Shown here: positions 19,396 to 31,460 of the stretch, piece by piece
How positions within the stretch are numbered: position 1 is the stretch's first letter
Layout: each line of letters opens with the position of its first letter
Assembly: GCA_001600555.1 (NCBI GenBank)
Contig: BCKH01000003.1
Coordinates: forward strand, 2,560,099 to 2,624,098
Direction: 5' to 3'
DNA: 64,000 nucleotides
Source of the DNA: Albophoma yamanashiensis
Lineage: Eukaryota > Ascomycota > Sordariomycetes > Hypocreales > Ophiocordycipitaceae
Program-made: the position numbers and the translations under genes
Notes under the pieces: generated by a model
Database searches by the model: none
What the model was told of the DNA's origin: nothing
What the model saw: only the letters and a program-made list of their open reading frames with translations

Positions 19396-21898
19396 GGTAG
19401 GAAAGCTAAAGCAAACAAGCTTTACAGCTTGTGATGGCGAAAAGACACACACGATTGCACTTTCTTGTGTAGCGAAAAGAAGCCCGCGCGAGCCAGAGCC
19501 GGAGGAAGCGAGGCGCCTTACCTTTATCAGTTGCTACTGCTGTAGGCGCCGAAGAAGGGCACGTTTCGTCAAGACTGCCTCCCGCCGTAGGCATTGGAGG
19601 ACACAGGCTACAATTGCTGGGCCATATTCTGAGGCCGCCAGAGGCGAGGCCTTTGGGGCTGAGTAACGCAGAAAGCCTGGCCAGGGTTTCACTCAAGAAC
19701 TCCCCTAAAGGCACCTTGGGCTCCGGTACGGAACGGCACGTAAGGTTCCTAAAGCCATGCTCTGATCTGTACCTACAGTCCAATGCGGCTTAGGGCCCCC
19801 AATGCGGGTACTGAAGCTCTACATAGGTACCCAGGGGTATATCATACGAGTACGCAGTTCCGTCGTTGAAGCGGGTAAAAACGATTAAGAGAACTTGAAG
19901 TAGCTAGAAGCTCCGTGCTTATGGTGGGGCGATATATGAGCGGAACTGCGATGGCTACAATCCTCTCGTACAAAGGGAATTGCCAAATAGGAACGGACAA
20001 TATGGGAGAAGAACGATGTGCAAAGTCGACGGTTTATGTCTGCAAGACAACTGCTTCAGCATGGCAGCTTGTCGTCCAACCACTGACATGAAAGCCCCCT
20101 CAATGGCAGGAAAGGGGCAGTGTACTCCGTAGAGTTGGCCCCTTTGCTCTTGTGCGAGGCAACAAATCCTTCAAAGGCCTGTTGATGGGGCCAAGGGGCG
20201 TTAGAGCATGCAGTTGGAACGTTCCTAAGCGAAGCCACCAACACACTGTGCAAAGTCGGGCAGGCCGGCACCGTAGTCACATCGCCGACGCGCTTCGTTT
20301 GGACGATGCTTCGCAGCCTTTTTTGTTCCCGCGCATCGTCATAAACAAGAGGCTCGGCTCGGCTTCTTGTGTGCTAATATTTATCTGGTAAAGATCGGCC
20401 AACAGAAATGAGAACTGGAGGCGTTGAAAGTCTCACGCTCTGCGCATGTTGCCATGTCACTACGCCATCTCCGCTACACCACGCGACCCTTGACGATCCT
20501 CACTCATCATCTCTCTGTGCTTCAGCCCCAACAATCTCGAAGTGCGGCACAGAACCGCGACCAACATCAGGCCGTCCTCACTTGCCCGTCTTGTCTACCG
20601 CATGGCACCGCTTCCAAGAAGTGCGCCTCGAACTGGTAAAGCCGGTCTCACCCCACGGCTCCGGTATGACGACGGAAGCAGACCACCATGAAACATTTGT
20701 TGTTGGTTCTGCTCACTCAGAGTGATTCCTGAGCGCCGGCAACCCCGTCGGCAATCACAAGGTAGTTCGCGAGGACCGGCAGATGGGCGGGTGCCTTCCG
20801 CCAGATTCAAGCTGGCGAGGGCATCCAGAGGCCGGCGTCAGGCGGACGCAGGTTGCGACGCGTTCGTGCCGCGCCCTGCGGTTTCACGAACCAAGTGGAC
20901 TGCGGACGTTACATTTGTTGGTTCGACGTGCAGACTTTGCAGGTCCGCCCTTCTGGACATGGCGCCACTGCAACGGCAAGGCTCTGCAAAGATTGCCAAG
21001 TCGCGGCCGCGTCTCCCCGCAGCCGTTGGACGTTTCATCCACCCCAAGGCTAACGGGCTATCATCTGAGCCCAGCCCCCAGCCTCGACAGCCCGAGCCCT
21101 GCTCGGCGAGATCAGCGCGATGATCGTAGAGGGCGGGATGGCGCAATGTGGTTGATGGGGCCGAGCCGCGCCTCGCTTCGTTGCCGCATCCATCCCTGCA
21201 GCAGAGGCGCTGGCGCGGCACGACAATGCCCTCGTGATAGGCACCGACACCGAGAGTGCCACCTTACGCATCCGCAACCACCAACTGCTGAATATCTCTG
21301 CAGGCGTGTTTCGGCGCAGTCAAGGCACTCTGGCTGCTTTTTCCGTCTGCCGCCTTGCTGTTTTGCCAGGACCAGCCCAGCCCACGCCGATCCGAACGCC
21401 GTGACTGGTCGTGCGTGGGAAGTGCGCCTTGACGCCCTCGGCTGAACCGTTCTGTCGGGATAACATCCCCTCTTCTTGTTCGCTGCGGACCCGGGGAGTC
21501 TCGTTTTGTACCCGTCCAAGCCTTTGGGGGTGCTTCTTTGGCAGGTCTCTGAAGTCGATCAACCTGGTCATCTAAGCCTATCGTCATTGGCCGGCCGGGA
21601 CGTGATGTGCCGCGGCAAGTCGAGTCCTGTGGCTATGGGTCCACGGGCGCCGGCAAGATTGAGAAAGCACTCAGTGGGCTATACCCTTTCCACCGTCACG
21701 GCCCTTCGAAGATGTAGTAGCCCTGCAAAGCCGTGCTGTTGGGCTGCATGTGGCGTACGTGCATGGTAGCCGGGTTCGTATGTAGATAAAGGCCAGGACG
21801 ACCGCCAAGAGTCTGGGACTATGCCTCTTACCAGAGAAGAGCCTGCTCACCCTTCCATCTCCCTGGTCTTAACATGATCAAGTCGACCCTTACGCATC
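19396..21898. other. long intergenic region, nothing recognised
   Basis: No family-like exon is found in 2.5 kb. The first part is the promoter side of the T5orf172-type gene, and the last part should hold the RTA1-like promoter. Open frames at 20.4-21.4 kb lie on both strands, are low-complexity and start mostly at non-ATG codons, so I treat them as chance. Confidence 0.45.
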
Positions 21899-23177
21899 AT
21901 GGCGGGTGACTGCGGCTCGTCTTGCCCGGTCGCGGGCGGATTCTACTCCTATGACCCAAAGATCGGGGCAAACATCTTCTTCATAGCGATCTATGCGCTT
22001 CTTCTGCCGTTCGCCTTGTACTTTGGCTATCGATACCGGACCACTCTATTCTCGGCTGTTCTGACAACTGGGGTGTTGCTTGACATCTTGGGCTTTGCTG
22101 GACGAGTTCTACTCCACGACGGGGCCCGGGATAGCCAGGCATATTTTATGCTCTCGCTGTTAGGAACAGTTTTGGGCCCAACTTTTATCACAGCGGCGCT
22201 CTTCTTGGTCCTGCCACACGTGCTCACAATATATGGGGAAGGGCTGAGCCCGTGCCGACCTGTTCTCGCCGAGACTGTTCCCTGCGCGCTGGCGGCTATT
22301 GCCCTTGTAGTTCAGGTCGTTGGGATCGTTTTCGTGGCGTATAGACTCGATGGTGTCACAGTGCGTACCGAAAGCCTGACGATACGCCCTATCCTTACAC
22401 TCAGAAGACTAAACGATAGCAGAGCGCAAACATCGTTGCTGGTGGCCTGGCGGTCCAGGCAATCGCATTGTTGGGCGCCGCGGTGGTGTACTTCTGGTTC
22501 ATTCTTGGGTTGAATTCGGGCCAGGGGGTGCCTGACGAGAAACATGCGGCAGTCTATCTGGCCCCTCGGTTCAAGTGGTTCCTGCGAGGTAAGAAATCCC
22601 ATTATGTTTGCTCTGGTGCAACTGGGCCAATGTCGTCTCAGGTTTGGAAGTCACTATGACCCTTCTCCTGGTTTACTCCATATTCCGAGTCATCGAAATG
22701 GCCGGTGGTGTCGACGGCGGCCTGTTCCAAAACGAAACGGCGTTCATGATCGTCAACGGCGCAGTGCCGTTGGTGGCATGCATTCTGCAAACCATCTTCC
22801 ACCCTGGGGCTGTTTACGGGCCTTCGTGGGCGCAGACAGCTCCACGTCGGTCGAAGATGCCAATCCCGTCTCCCGTCCAGCATCACAATGTTAACAGGCA
22901 CTATGCCTACGATCCCAATATACGCAATACGATTTCGCCAACACCCCCTGTGGCCAATCGGAGTTCGTATCGACCGACGATGCCATCTGGATCGCCTGGT
23001 CTGCCTTCAAACCCGAGGCCAAGCCACAAGCCACCAAGTCCTATGGTTCCCTCCTCTAGGTCTCCTACAGCTGCGACACCCAAGTCGGCTTCGGCAACGA
23101 GTAAGAGATATAGCGACAGGTCGGATCGCAGGAAGAGCCAGCCCACGAATATGGTGGACAGCGACGCGCTGTGGTGA
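21899..23177 (+). CDS. RTA1-like lipid-translocating exporter family protein
   Basis: Three exons: 21899-22360, 22420-22588 (start could be 22423) and 22642-23177, giving 388 (or 387) residues. Intron 1 has a GTGCGT donor; intron 2 (53 bp) has a GTAAGA donor and CTCAG acceptor. The splices join seven hydrophobic helices in the RTA1 order. The opening has Y-S-Y-D-P-K-I-G-A-N, the middle Y-G-E-G-L-S-P-C-R-P after helix 4, and the end R-V-I-E-M-A-G-G-V-D-G-G-L-F-Q-N-E, a strong family signature. The C-terminal 90 residues are Ser/Pro-rich and cytosolic. RTA1-family members are 7-TM plasma-membrane proteins tied to resistance to 7-aminocholesterol and sphingoid long-chain bases (Rsb1). The specific substrate is unknown. 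The border of exon 2 is the least certain point. Confidence 0.85.
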
Positions 23178-23898
23178 ATCAAGACTGGAACAGGAACAAC
23201 AGCAATGGGGCTAGTGGTCGAAGGCTTCACTTTGTTCGGCGATGACACCACTTGTTGTGGGCTCTTAGCTAGTATTCGTGACTACGCATTTCGATACATG
23301 GGTTTCTAGATTGAATCCTGACATTGAGAACGTTGATCATTACCTCTCTGAAAAGTAATGATTAGCCGCTCTTGGCCGTGACCGTGATGCATTGGCTGCC
23401 GATGCGCAAGGTGATCACCTGCAGATGTGCCCCCTCGTCTGCAGCGATGAGCGCTTAAGTAGGCAAAGCAAGGATGTGTTTGCGTCGCAGCACCTCGGGC
23501 ATTTGAGAGTCATTGTCATATTGCGAACGGATAAGGCCACATGCAGATCCCCGGTCAGACCGCTGCCGATACCGCGTGCCTCACTGTGCCGCATGGTAGG
23601 CGTCACCGCACCTCGTTCGCCTGTTATACATATATGCGTTCGATGTATATTGCGAAGCCGTACATGATGACAATCGCGTGTAGATTCAATTCGTCAAATA
23701 ACTGCCAGCAGGCTAGGTCCCGTATATCCAATCTCGAGACCAAATGGGGGTTATCGCAGGCACATAAAACCTCCCAGGCCGCGGTATACTGTCACAGCGA
23801 TTTTATCACTTCAGGGAATTACTTCTTTGCTAAGTGGATTTCATCGACAGGTTATTGATAGCTCCGTCGGCTGTCTGGGGCTCTGAGCTATCCTGAAC
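23178..23898. other. convergent 3' intergenic region
   Basis: The RTA1-like gene and the leftward MFS gene converge here. Only UTR sequence is expected and nothing else is recognised. Confidence 0.55.
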
Positions 23899-25344
23899 TC
23901 AACGGTGATGCCCAGTCAGCATCTCCATGCCCTTCCAGAGCACTCCCCAGCCGCCAAACATGGATGATAGTCCTGTGAAGATAATGAGAGGACCGTAACT
24001 TGTCCCGTAGCCTGAACTTCCAAATGACGCAGTGCTCCCAGCCTTCAATAGGGGTACACCAGCGAGTCCGCCGCTTACATATCCAATTCCCCTCGCACCG
24101 TTGAGCAACCCATACAGCATTCCCGTGTCGATCGCTTCATTGCGCTGAGCTGCCTCAACCTCCAGCTCGTTAACTACACCTCCCCAGGTCGCGCTGTAGC
24201 CGCCCGCGAAGAAGCCAAACGTTATAGAGAAGAGCATCAGTAGCGCGGTGCTGTCGCGCCCTGCGGCTAAGCCCCAGAGGAGGAAAGCGGAAAGTCCTGA
24301 GCTTGTAGCGGACACGGCCGTCGCGGTGGACGCGGAGATGTGAAATCGGGCATTGTCAGTGAGCCACCCGAAGAACGACGAGGCGAAGATGCCGGGCACG
24401 TTGAAGAGCGTGAGCAATAGCGTGGCTGTTGTCGAGGAGAGCAGCGACACGTCATGGGCATATGTGTTGAGGTACGTCAGCGGGATTCCGTAACCAGCGC
24501 TCTGCAGCACGATGGCAACGGCATAGATATAGAACTTCTTATGATGAAGAAACCGAGTAGGCACCTCCCGCGACCGGTGCTCGCTTGGGGTAAGTCGTGA
24601 GGGATGCGTCGGCACAAGAAATATCGCGAGAACGCTGCTGGCAGCCACGATGGCCGTCCAAATACGCATAGTAGCACCGAAACCATACCTATCGAGCAGC
24701 TTGCTCAGCAGAAAGGGGCAAGCCGAGCCGACGATGTTCTTGCAGGACAATGTGACGCCGTAGGCCACAGCGCGGTTGTGGCCACCGAACCACTCGCCGA
24801 GTGAGAGGGTGAGAGGACTGTAGACCAGCGCGCAGCCAAGCGCTGCGAGAACCCCCTGCATGGCAACGAGGTGCCATACGTGCGTGCTCAGCGACGAAAG
24901 CAAGAAGCTCGCGCAGGCGAGGGCCGCGCCGCACAAGGCGACGAGGCGACGACGGCTGGCCCAGCGGCGGCTGAGGAGGGCAAATAGCAGCGGCATGGAG
25001 AGGTACATGACGCCGTTGGAGGTGGTGCCGATGATTCCCAGGGCCTCGCGGCCGCCCTGCAGGGTCCAATGGTTGGATTGGTATTCCAGGATCACTCCAT
25101 AGTTCATGGCGAAGCCTATAGCAAACAGGAATCAGTACGATCCGGCATCAACTTGAGGACAAGAGGCCTTACCCCAGATAGGGAGCTGCGATATGGCGGA
25201 GCCGACGAGTACGAGGGCGCGCTTCCGAGACTCGCGATTCCGTAGGGCTGCGCGGTCTGAAGATGCCGCATCGTCGTCGGTGCCGTGGTGGTCTCGTGAC
25301 CGTGGCAAGTCGCGCAGAGAGATCGCCTCGCTAGACTGTGGCAT
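23899..25344 (-). CDS. MFS transporter, monocarboxylate-like
   Basis: Exons 25344-25173 and 25115-23899 with a 57-bp phase-1 intron (donor G|GTAAGG, acceptor CTATAG) give 462 residues. The splice falls inside helix 1 and restores L-P-I-W-G-F-A-M-N-Y-G-V-I. A soluble N-terminus of about 40 residues has acidic and basic patches (D-D-D-A-A-S-S). Twelve hydrophobic segments follow, with a Y-S-P-L-T-L-S-L-G-E-W-F stretch after helix 4 and a central loop rich in R/S. This is the pattern of the fungal monocarboxylate porter-like MFS family (Mch type), many members of which have unknown substrates. Plasma membrane or vacuolar location cannot be decided. It sits between an RTA1-like gene and a second MFS gene of another family. 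Confidence 0.82.
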
Positions 25345-26423
25345 GTTGCAAACGTTTTGCGCGGACGGTATTCATGAAGCAGAACAATACGGTTGCTGTG
25401 CACGGCGAGGGTTCAAAGTGTAGGAGCAGTCAAAGTGTTGGAGCAGTCATGACGTTGAGCGCCGATGTCGCTCATGCCCTAGTGAGGGCCTCACACCGAT
25501 CAGCCACCGGCGTAGGTAATCATGACGAGCGACCAAAGCCGAGCAAATCACGAACCAATATGGCGCCGATTTTTTTGACATTGCATTTCCCCCCCATTCG
25601 CTGTTTGCTTTGAGGGGCAAAGTCCATTTGCTGCAGACGGATTGCTACTCACTATTGGCGTTCTTCATAGGTCAGCTTTCAAGCATTGCGAGTGTTGCGC
25701 GGCATCGGAAGCTCCACCCCCGAATCGGTGAGGAACACAGTCATACATCTTTCTAATACCACTTCAAGTATTCGGACAGTGGGAAGCAAAGAGGCTCTTT
25801 AATATGAGAGCCTCATAGAAGCCTGTAGCCTTCCGGAGACCGTCTGGGCCTGGCTGGCCTGGTTTCGGCTTACAACTACTGCCCTCAGGCAGTGAAAACA
25901 ACCCGGGAGCCTGAAATACTCTGCAAGTTGGGATGGTATATTTCCGGCCTTGCATCTGGGGGTGCAATGGATGACGAGAACAGTCAGGTGGGCTGAGTGC
26001 GCTGCCTCTCATTTTATTGCGTGAGTTGGTGGCTACGTGCCAGCTTGAGAGGCGACAAGTAGGCACGACTTGACAAAGAGAATATGACATACAGCAACGT
26101 ATTCGGAGGCATCGGACCATTCAAGCGGTGTACGACTGGAGTATTCTACTCTCTTCTGAATAAATTGTTGTTGATGCGTCAATGCTACTCTGACAACTGT
26201 TGTGTATCAAAGACCCTAAATAAATTGAGTTGGGCTCTTCTACATCAACAATTCATTCATGTGGTTGATCCTCTATTTCATAACTGCGTCCCCGACCATT
26301 TGCGTCGTCTAGGAGTTCTATTGAGCTGCTTTGCAGTCTAGCATGCTACCTGACTCCAATCTCCTGCCGTATACATGTATTGCATATGGGCCCTCCAAAA
26401 GCTCTGCAGTAGTGCATCATACC
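25345..26423. other. intergenic region, nothing recognised
   Basis: Upstream of one leftward MFS gene and downstream of another. GC content falls after about 26.0 kb. No exon or repeat is recognised. Confidence 0.5.
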
Positions 26424-28208
26424 TTAGACTGTGTACCGGAAGAAAGTTGCGTTGTCGCCCTTGTCCACTTCAAGGGCCATCTCTGCCCTTGTGTAGCTCG
26501 ATGGCGGCTTATATTCCCGGTCACGCCGAGCGTTCTCCTTTCTGAGGTACCAGGTCATGAAGACGGAGAGGACACAGCTCATAGTCGTCACGCTAAGGAG
26601 AATTATATGGCCGGAGAAATACCGTGGAGCATCTCTCTGTCGATAAACGAAGGCTGCAACGATGCCGCCAAGATTTCCCTTTGTTTCCATTAGTCAATTG
26701 AGTTGTCAGCATGCTTCGTGGAACTCTTGCTTACACAGCCGGCGTGCATTGCCAAACCGACAGCGCGCTTGAATGACCCGCCGATGTTGTTCCCATTCCA
26801 CGCCACACCTTGTGGAACGTTTGCATAGATGCCACTCGTGACGAGGAAGCAAGCAAAGTATTTGACTTTGTGGTTATCGACCCCCGCGAGCAACGCGAAC
26901 CCAATCATTCTGCGCAATGTGAGTGACGAACAAGGCTAAAGGGAGTCGCACTTACGCTACAAGACAGAAAAAGATCATAAACACGCCTCGCTTCCTGTGT
27001 CTGTCCGCAAGGAAACCGCCAGAGATTGTGAACACGCAGGCCACGGCGTATGGCGGGACCGTCATGAGTTGAGCTTTCTCATTCGTATAGTCCAAGTTCT
27101 TGACAATGGTGGGGAGGAAAATGGAAACGGAATAAAGCCCGATGAAAATGCCGAACGTAATGAACATGTGTATCCAGATCTTCCAGTCTTTGAATGCATC
27201 TTTGAAGAACTTCAGGTCGAGCTCATCAGACAGAGCAGATCGATCCTCTTCGAGTCGGCGAAGTACTTCCTGCTTCTCCTTGGGAGTGAGAAATTTCGAA
27301 GTCTCTGGATAGTCGTTCATGAAAGCGTACGCGAGTATTGCTAGGCCAGTCAGCACGGTCATTTGATGTAGTTTGCGGAGGGACCTACCTATGATGAAGG
27401 TAGCGATGCCTTCGAGGATGAAAATCCAAGCCCATCCGCTGAGGCCGCCGATATTGTCCATTTCCATGATGCCGCGCGCAAGAAGGCCGCCAAAGGCACC
27501 AGCGGCTGTGGCTGCCGAAAAGAATATGGCCATTCGAAGCCCGCATTCGTGGCGCTTATACCACATGGTAATGCTACAGCAAGATAAAAATACTGCTGCG
27601 TAATACCTCGCGTGCAGGCTCAACTTACTAGTAGTTGATTCCAGGAAACAATCCTCCTTCAGCAAGCCCGAGGGCGCATCGCACTGCGAGCAAGCCGGAA
27701 AAGTTCTTGACTAACCCCAGCATAACAGTCATCAGGCCCCATGCGAGCATCAGGCCCGGGATCCAGATGGAAGGTCTAAATCGCTTCATGGCCATATTCG
27801 AAGGAATCTCAGCTGCCACGTAGAAGGGATAGAATATCGCAACCGCAGTCTGCAGAGCGTGAGCTTGGTATGATATCTTAGCCAGACCACTTTGGCGCTC
27901 ACATTATAGTCATATTCTCCAGTCATCCCCAAATCCTTCTCCAGTCCGGCCAGCTTGGCATTGCCAATGTTCGTTCGGTCCAGGAAAGATAGCAGATAGA
28001 GCAGTGAAAGGAGGGGCAATAGTACCCGATCAATCTTTCTTAGAAGGCTCTTTGTCGCTTGGTCGGAGAAGCCATTGCTTTCTGTATCCTCGTCAGACGC
28101 GACGAGGATATCATTCTTCTCCGCAGGCAGTTCCTCAGATCGGACGGTGTCCTGGACTTCTACACGGTCAGCCATTTGAGTCGTCTTGGTCGAGACGTCG
28201 ATCGTCAT
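26424..28208 (-). CDS. MFS permease of the Dal5/allantoate (anion:cation symporter) family
   Basis: Six exons: 28208-27903, 27849-27629, 27573-27389, 27340-26956, 26909-26735 and 26678-26424, giving 508 residues in frame. Introns are 46-56 bp. Family landmarks rebuilt by splicing include L-D-R-T-N-I-G-N-A, D-Y-N-T-A-V-A-I-F-Y-P-F-Y-V, E-I-P-S-N, R-C-A-L-G-L-A-E-G-G-L-F-P-G-I-N-Y-Y, M-W-Y-K-R-H-E, D-Y-P-E-T and N-L-G-G then D-A-P-R-Y. These define the ACS family (TC 2.A.1.14), which takes up small organic anions such as allantoate, nicotinate, pantothenate and biotin. The last acceptor is AAAG, less usual, but a TGACTAAT branch site precedes it. Twelve helices are expected. The exact substrate is not readable. 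Confidence 0.85.
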
Positions 28209-30083
28209 CAATGTCGGGACGATGGCGAGACTGAGGGTTGACAATGGTCAAAGGTCAAGGAATCTTCGACGACGATTAAAAAAAAGGGATGCTAGCTCTA
28301 TAGAGTTATCTTGATAACATGTGAGATCAAGGATCGCTGAGGTCAGCTTATGCACGCAGAGTGACACCACAGCTTGACTAGACCCGATAGGCGAGCATTC
28401 CTAGGTGAGGCGATTCAATAGGGCAGCATGCCCGCGGCGATCGGCGAGGTTCAGCTCAAGAGTTGGCCGAGAACAAGCAAAAGTCCCCTGCCTCCATGGG
28501 CCATCGTTACATTGCAGCCTGCAAGGTTAAGGATTGGCTTCGAGGGCGGTGAAACGTGCCACAACAGATTCGAGCTTTCGGTGCTGCATCGCCAAAGTCA
28601 TGAGGGTAAACCATGGCCTGTCGCTACAGAGTTGCCCTCTGTGCTCCACGCAAGTAGAAGAGCCGAGAAGGCGTAACTTCTTGCGTTCAGGAGCCAGTGA
28701 GAATTTTCGGAGTTTTGGCCGAATTACGTTGGGTGAAACCGAGGCGCGCAGGCAAGGAGGGAAAGCAATCCGACGATCCCTTACTCTATTTGGTCTTCGT
28801 GGATGCTTCCTGGACCCTGGAGGGCCAAAGAGACTTTCGCGAAGTACCCCGTAGGCGCGACACATACACGAGTAAACGAACCGAGCCGCAGGGCCTGGTG
28901 CCCATCATGGGCCACCTTCCGCAGACGAGCCAGGGTCCGGGGCTTTCACCCGCCGCCTATTGGTTGGCTTCTCTCATAAGACTGCGGCGAATTTAGGGCC
29001 AGATCCAGGTCTAGAACAGCCAACGAAGAGCAATGGCCAAGCCGGGCGGGACGGATCGAGCGCCACATCTTTTCGACCGGAGAACACTTCCCGCACCCGG
29101 TTAGCCAACACCACGAAAAATGGACAGGGCACTCCGTCCTGGCACTGGACTGGGCTGCAGCACCCGACGGTCCGCGATGGAAAGGGAGGGGGATGAAGGT
29201 TTCGCACGTGCTGCCGCGCTATTCACGTGGCACGCATCCTGCGAGCATTGTTCGAGACCTCTCGCGTCTGGCCCCTCGCTGGCAGCGGAGTGTCCCAGAT
29301 AAGGAATGCCCTGTTTCAAAACTTTGATTAAAATAAGGCTGATTGAGAGTCAGCATACCCTGCAATTCCAAATTATCGCGTTGGCCTCCCTTATTGGTTC
29401 TTTTTTTCTTTTGTCCAATATATCTAGGGGGTTAAGCTACTTAGTTATTCAGCACTCCCATAATAGTGCATGTGGTTTCGGAAGCCGCCGAAGCCTGTCG
29501 CATAAGAGCGTGTTCATGTCCGCCCAGGCTGCACGTAGTACTCGTATTCTGATCAGGTTCTACTCCGCACACCATGCGCAGTCTAAGCGGCATAACGCGG
29601 TCCCCCTTGAGTTAGGCAACCCCTCATAATTCTCGCGACCCAAAGGAAGGAAAATAGGTGCTGTACAGGTACTCACTAGGTCTGAATGGTGATGTTGCGA
29701 AAAGCCCCGTGCCGGTGGAATCGGCTACGACTATGGCACATTACTAGCGCACACCGAAAGCCTGTTTCCGCTGTTCTAGGAAAACGGGACAGGATAATAG
29801 ATACTGCAAGAAAAGAAAATGAACAGAATATCATTACCATGGATAAGCGCACATCACAGTGACAAAATTACATGAACAAGGTCTGTCTGGCTGCATCAAA
29901 CCCAGAATCCGACGAGCATGGCTGCTTCAATTTCGAGTAACTTTGTGATCTCTGGACACCCTTTACGTACGGAGATGTGAAGTGCAATAAATACTCATAT
30001 CCGAGTTATCCTGGTTGCTAAATGGCATTACGTAGTTTCTAGTATTACTAGGTAGGGTCCAAGGTGCCTTCCTTCACTGCAGC
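28209..30083. other. intergenic region, nothing recognised
   Basis: This 1.9-kb spacer is upstream of the Dal5-like gene and downstream of the secretory lipase. Open frames on both strands between 28.4 and 29.6 kb share the same DNA and show no family motif. GC content drops towards 29.3-30.0 kb. Confidence 0.45.
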
Positions 30084-31460
30084 TCATCCAAACAATGGTC
30101 CAACCGGCTTTCCGATAAGATCAAGGAGATCATCGAGAAGCACCTTGGAAAGCACCTTCAGAGCCTCTAGATCCAGAAGCGACGAATAAACAGTCTTGGT
30201 TGAACACCCGCTATGACTATTTCGACCATTCATCGCCTTAATTAGCCACGACAAGGCCTTTGGAGCACCGATTATAGCCAGCTGACCATGGTTCGACTTC
30301 TCGTCTCTTTGGTACATGATGTTTGCTCCTGCACCGCAGTACTTGTTGACTAAGTTATCCGTCTCACTGATGGGGCTAATCTCATCACCCAGCGACTTGT
30401 AAATGAACAAGGGGATCTGAGGATTGTTCTTGCCCAGGGCATTCTCCGCCAGGATACGGACGGCGATTGGATTCGTGTACACGAGACTCTTGTCGTCAAA
30501 CATGCTTATTACATCCTTGTTTGCGTAGTCGTTGTTATCGGCCTGATAACATTGCTTCCTGGCTTTGTAGAACTCGTCGCGGAATTGCGGCAGCAGGTGC
30601 TGATCCAGAACTTGGCCGAGCTCTGGATATTGGTTGGAAAGACCAATGACTCCCGTAGGAATAAGGCCTGCGTAGGCCTTCCCGTTGATGGAGGTGACAA
30701 CGGTAGTGATATTGGGCACTAAACCACCAACGGCAGCGCCGGCGATATTTAAGTCTGGAGCATACGAGGGTTGGAGCTCGGCAGCCCAAAGCGAAGCGAG
30801 ACTTCCCCCTGAGTATCCCCACATTGTTATTGTTGGTGTCTTGCTGATTCCAGTAAATGAAGCCGAGTTAATGGCCGCGCGGATGCCATCAAGAGTAGCA
30901 TGCCCAGCCAATTTATTAGCCAAGAATGCAGCTTTGGGGCCGAGGAAGTCGGGCAAGATGACGACCCATCCCTGCTCGAGAGCGGCTTCAACGAGTAGCA
31001 GCTCTGTCTCCGTAACTATAGTTCCCTTCTCTGGACCTGTAGCATGCTCCAGCTGGAAGGCGTATGAGGGCGCGCAATCCATATCTGACGCATCTTCGGC
31101 CACTTGATATGATAGAACTTTTGTGAGGTCGGCATTATGAGGGACGAGGATGGTAAGAACAGTAGCCGTGGCGTTGCCAAAATTATCTGTGGTGCGATAG
31201 AGAACCTGATAAGAAGCCTGGAGGTTGACGGGGAGGATCCCAAAGGCCGCAATAGGGTTAGGCGGAGCTCGATGGCGCAGGATGGTCCCAGGCTTCACAT
31301 TTTCGAGCCCCAGGGGTACCCCATAGAAAGGATCCTGGCTTGGCAATGTCGGAGTTGCTCTATCTTGGAGCAGTTCATGCTCTAGGGGAGCGGCGAAAGT
31401 GACACCGCTTGAGAAAACCAGAAAGTACGCTGCAAGCCGGAGCTTGAAGTTGCAGAACAT
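30084..31460 (-). CDS. secretory lipase, LIP / CAL-A type
   Basis: 458 residues in one exon from ATG 31460 (an upstream in-frame TTG was rejected). Residues 1-23 form a signal peptide: basic start, hydrophobic core A-A-Y-F-L-V-F-S-S-G-V, then an A-A cleavage region. The mature protein begins with the P-x-x-D-P-F-Y segment usual in this family. The nucleophile is Ser217 in W-G-Y-S-G-G-S, the typical LIP motif. An acid residue is expected in K-S-L-G-D-E-I-S-P, and His in S-N-H-G-Q-L. Cys residues are spaced for disulfides. Family members (Candida albicans LIPs, Candida antarctica lipase A) are secreted triacylglycerol lipases. The gene is isolated, with about 2 kb of non-coding DNA on both sides, and its GC is lower than that of the left-hand genes. 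Confidence 0.9.
   Translation of the reverse strand: MFCNFKLRLAAYFLVFSSGVTFAAPLEHELLQDRATPTLPSQDPFYGVPLGLENVKPGTILRHRAPPNPIAAFGILPVNLQASYQVLYRTTDNFGNATATVLTILVPHNADLTKVLSYQVAEDASDMDCAPSYAFQLEHATGPEKGTIVTETELLLVEAALEQGWVVILPDFLGPKAAFLANKLAGHATLDGIRAAINSASFTGISKTPTITMWGYSGGSLASLWAAELQPSYAPDLNIAGAAVGGLVPNITTVVTSINGKAYAGLIPTGVIGLSNQYPELGQVLDQHLLPQFRDEFYKARKQCYQADNNDYANKDVISMFDDKSLVYTNPIAVRILAENALGKNNPQIPLFIYKSLGDEISPISETDNLVNKYCGAGANIMYQRDEKSNHGQLAIIGAPKALSWLIKAMNGRNSHSGCSTKTVYSSLLDLEALKVLSKVLLDDLLDLIGKPVGPLFG

Noticed and set aside
20722..21445. Overlapping open frames at 20.7-21.4 kb
   Set aside because: No recognisable domain, similar lengths on both strands, and Arg/Pro/Ser-rich composition expected from GC-rich spacer.
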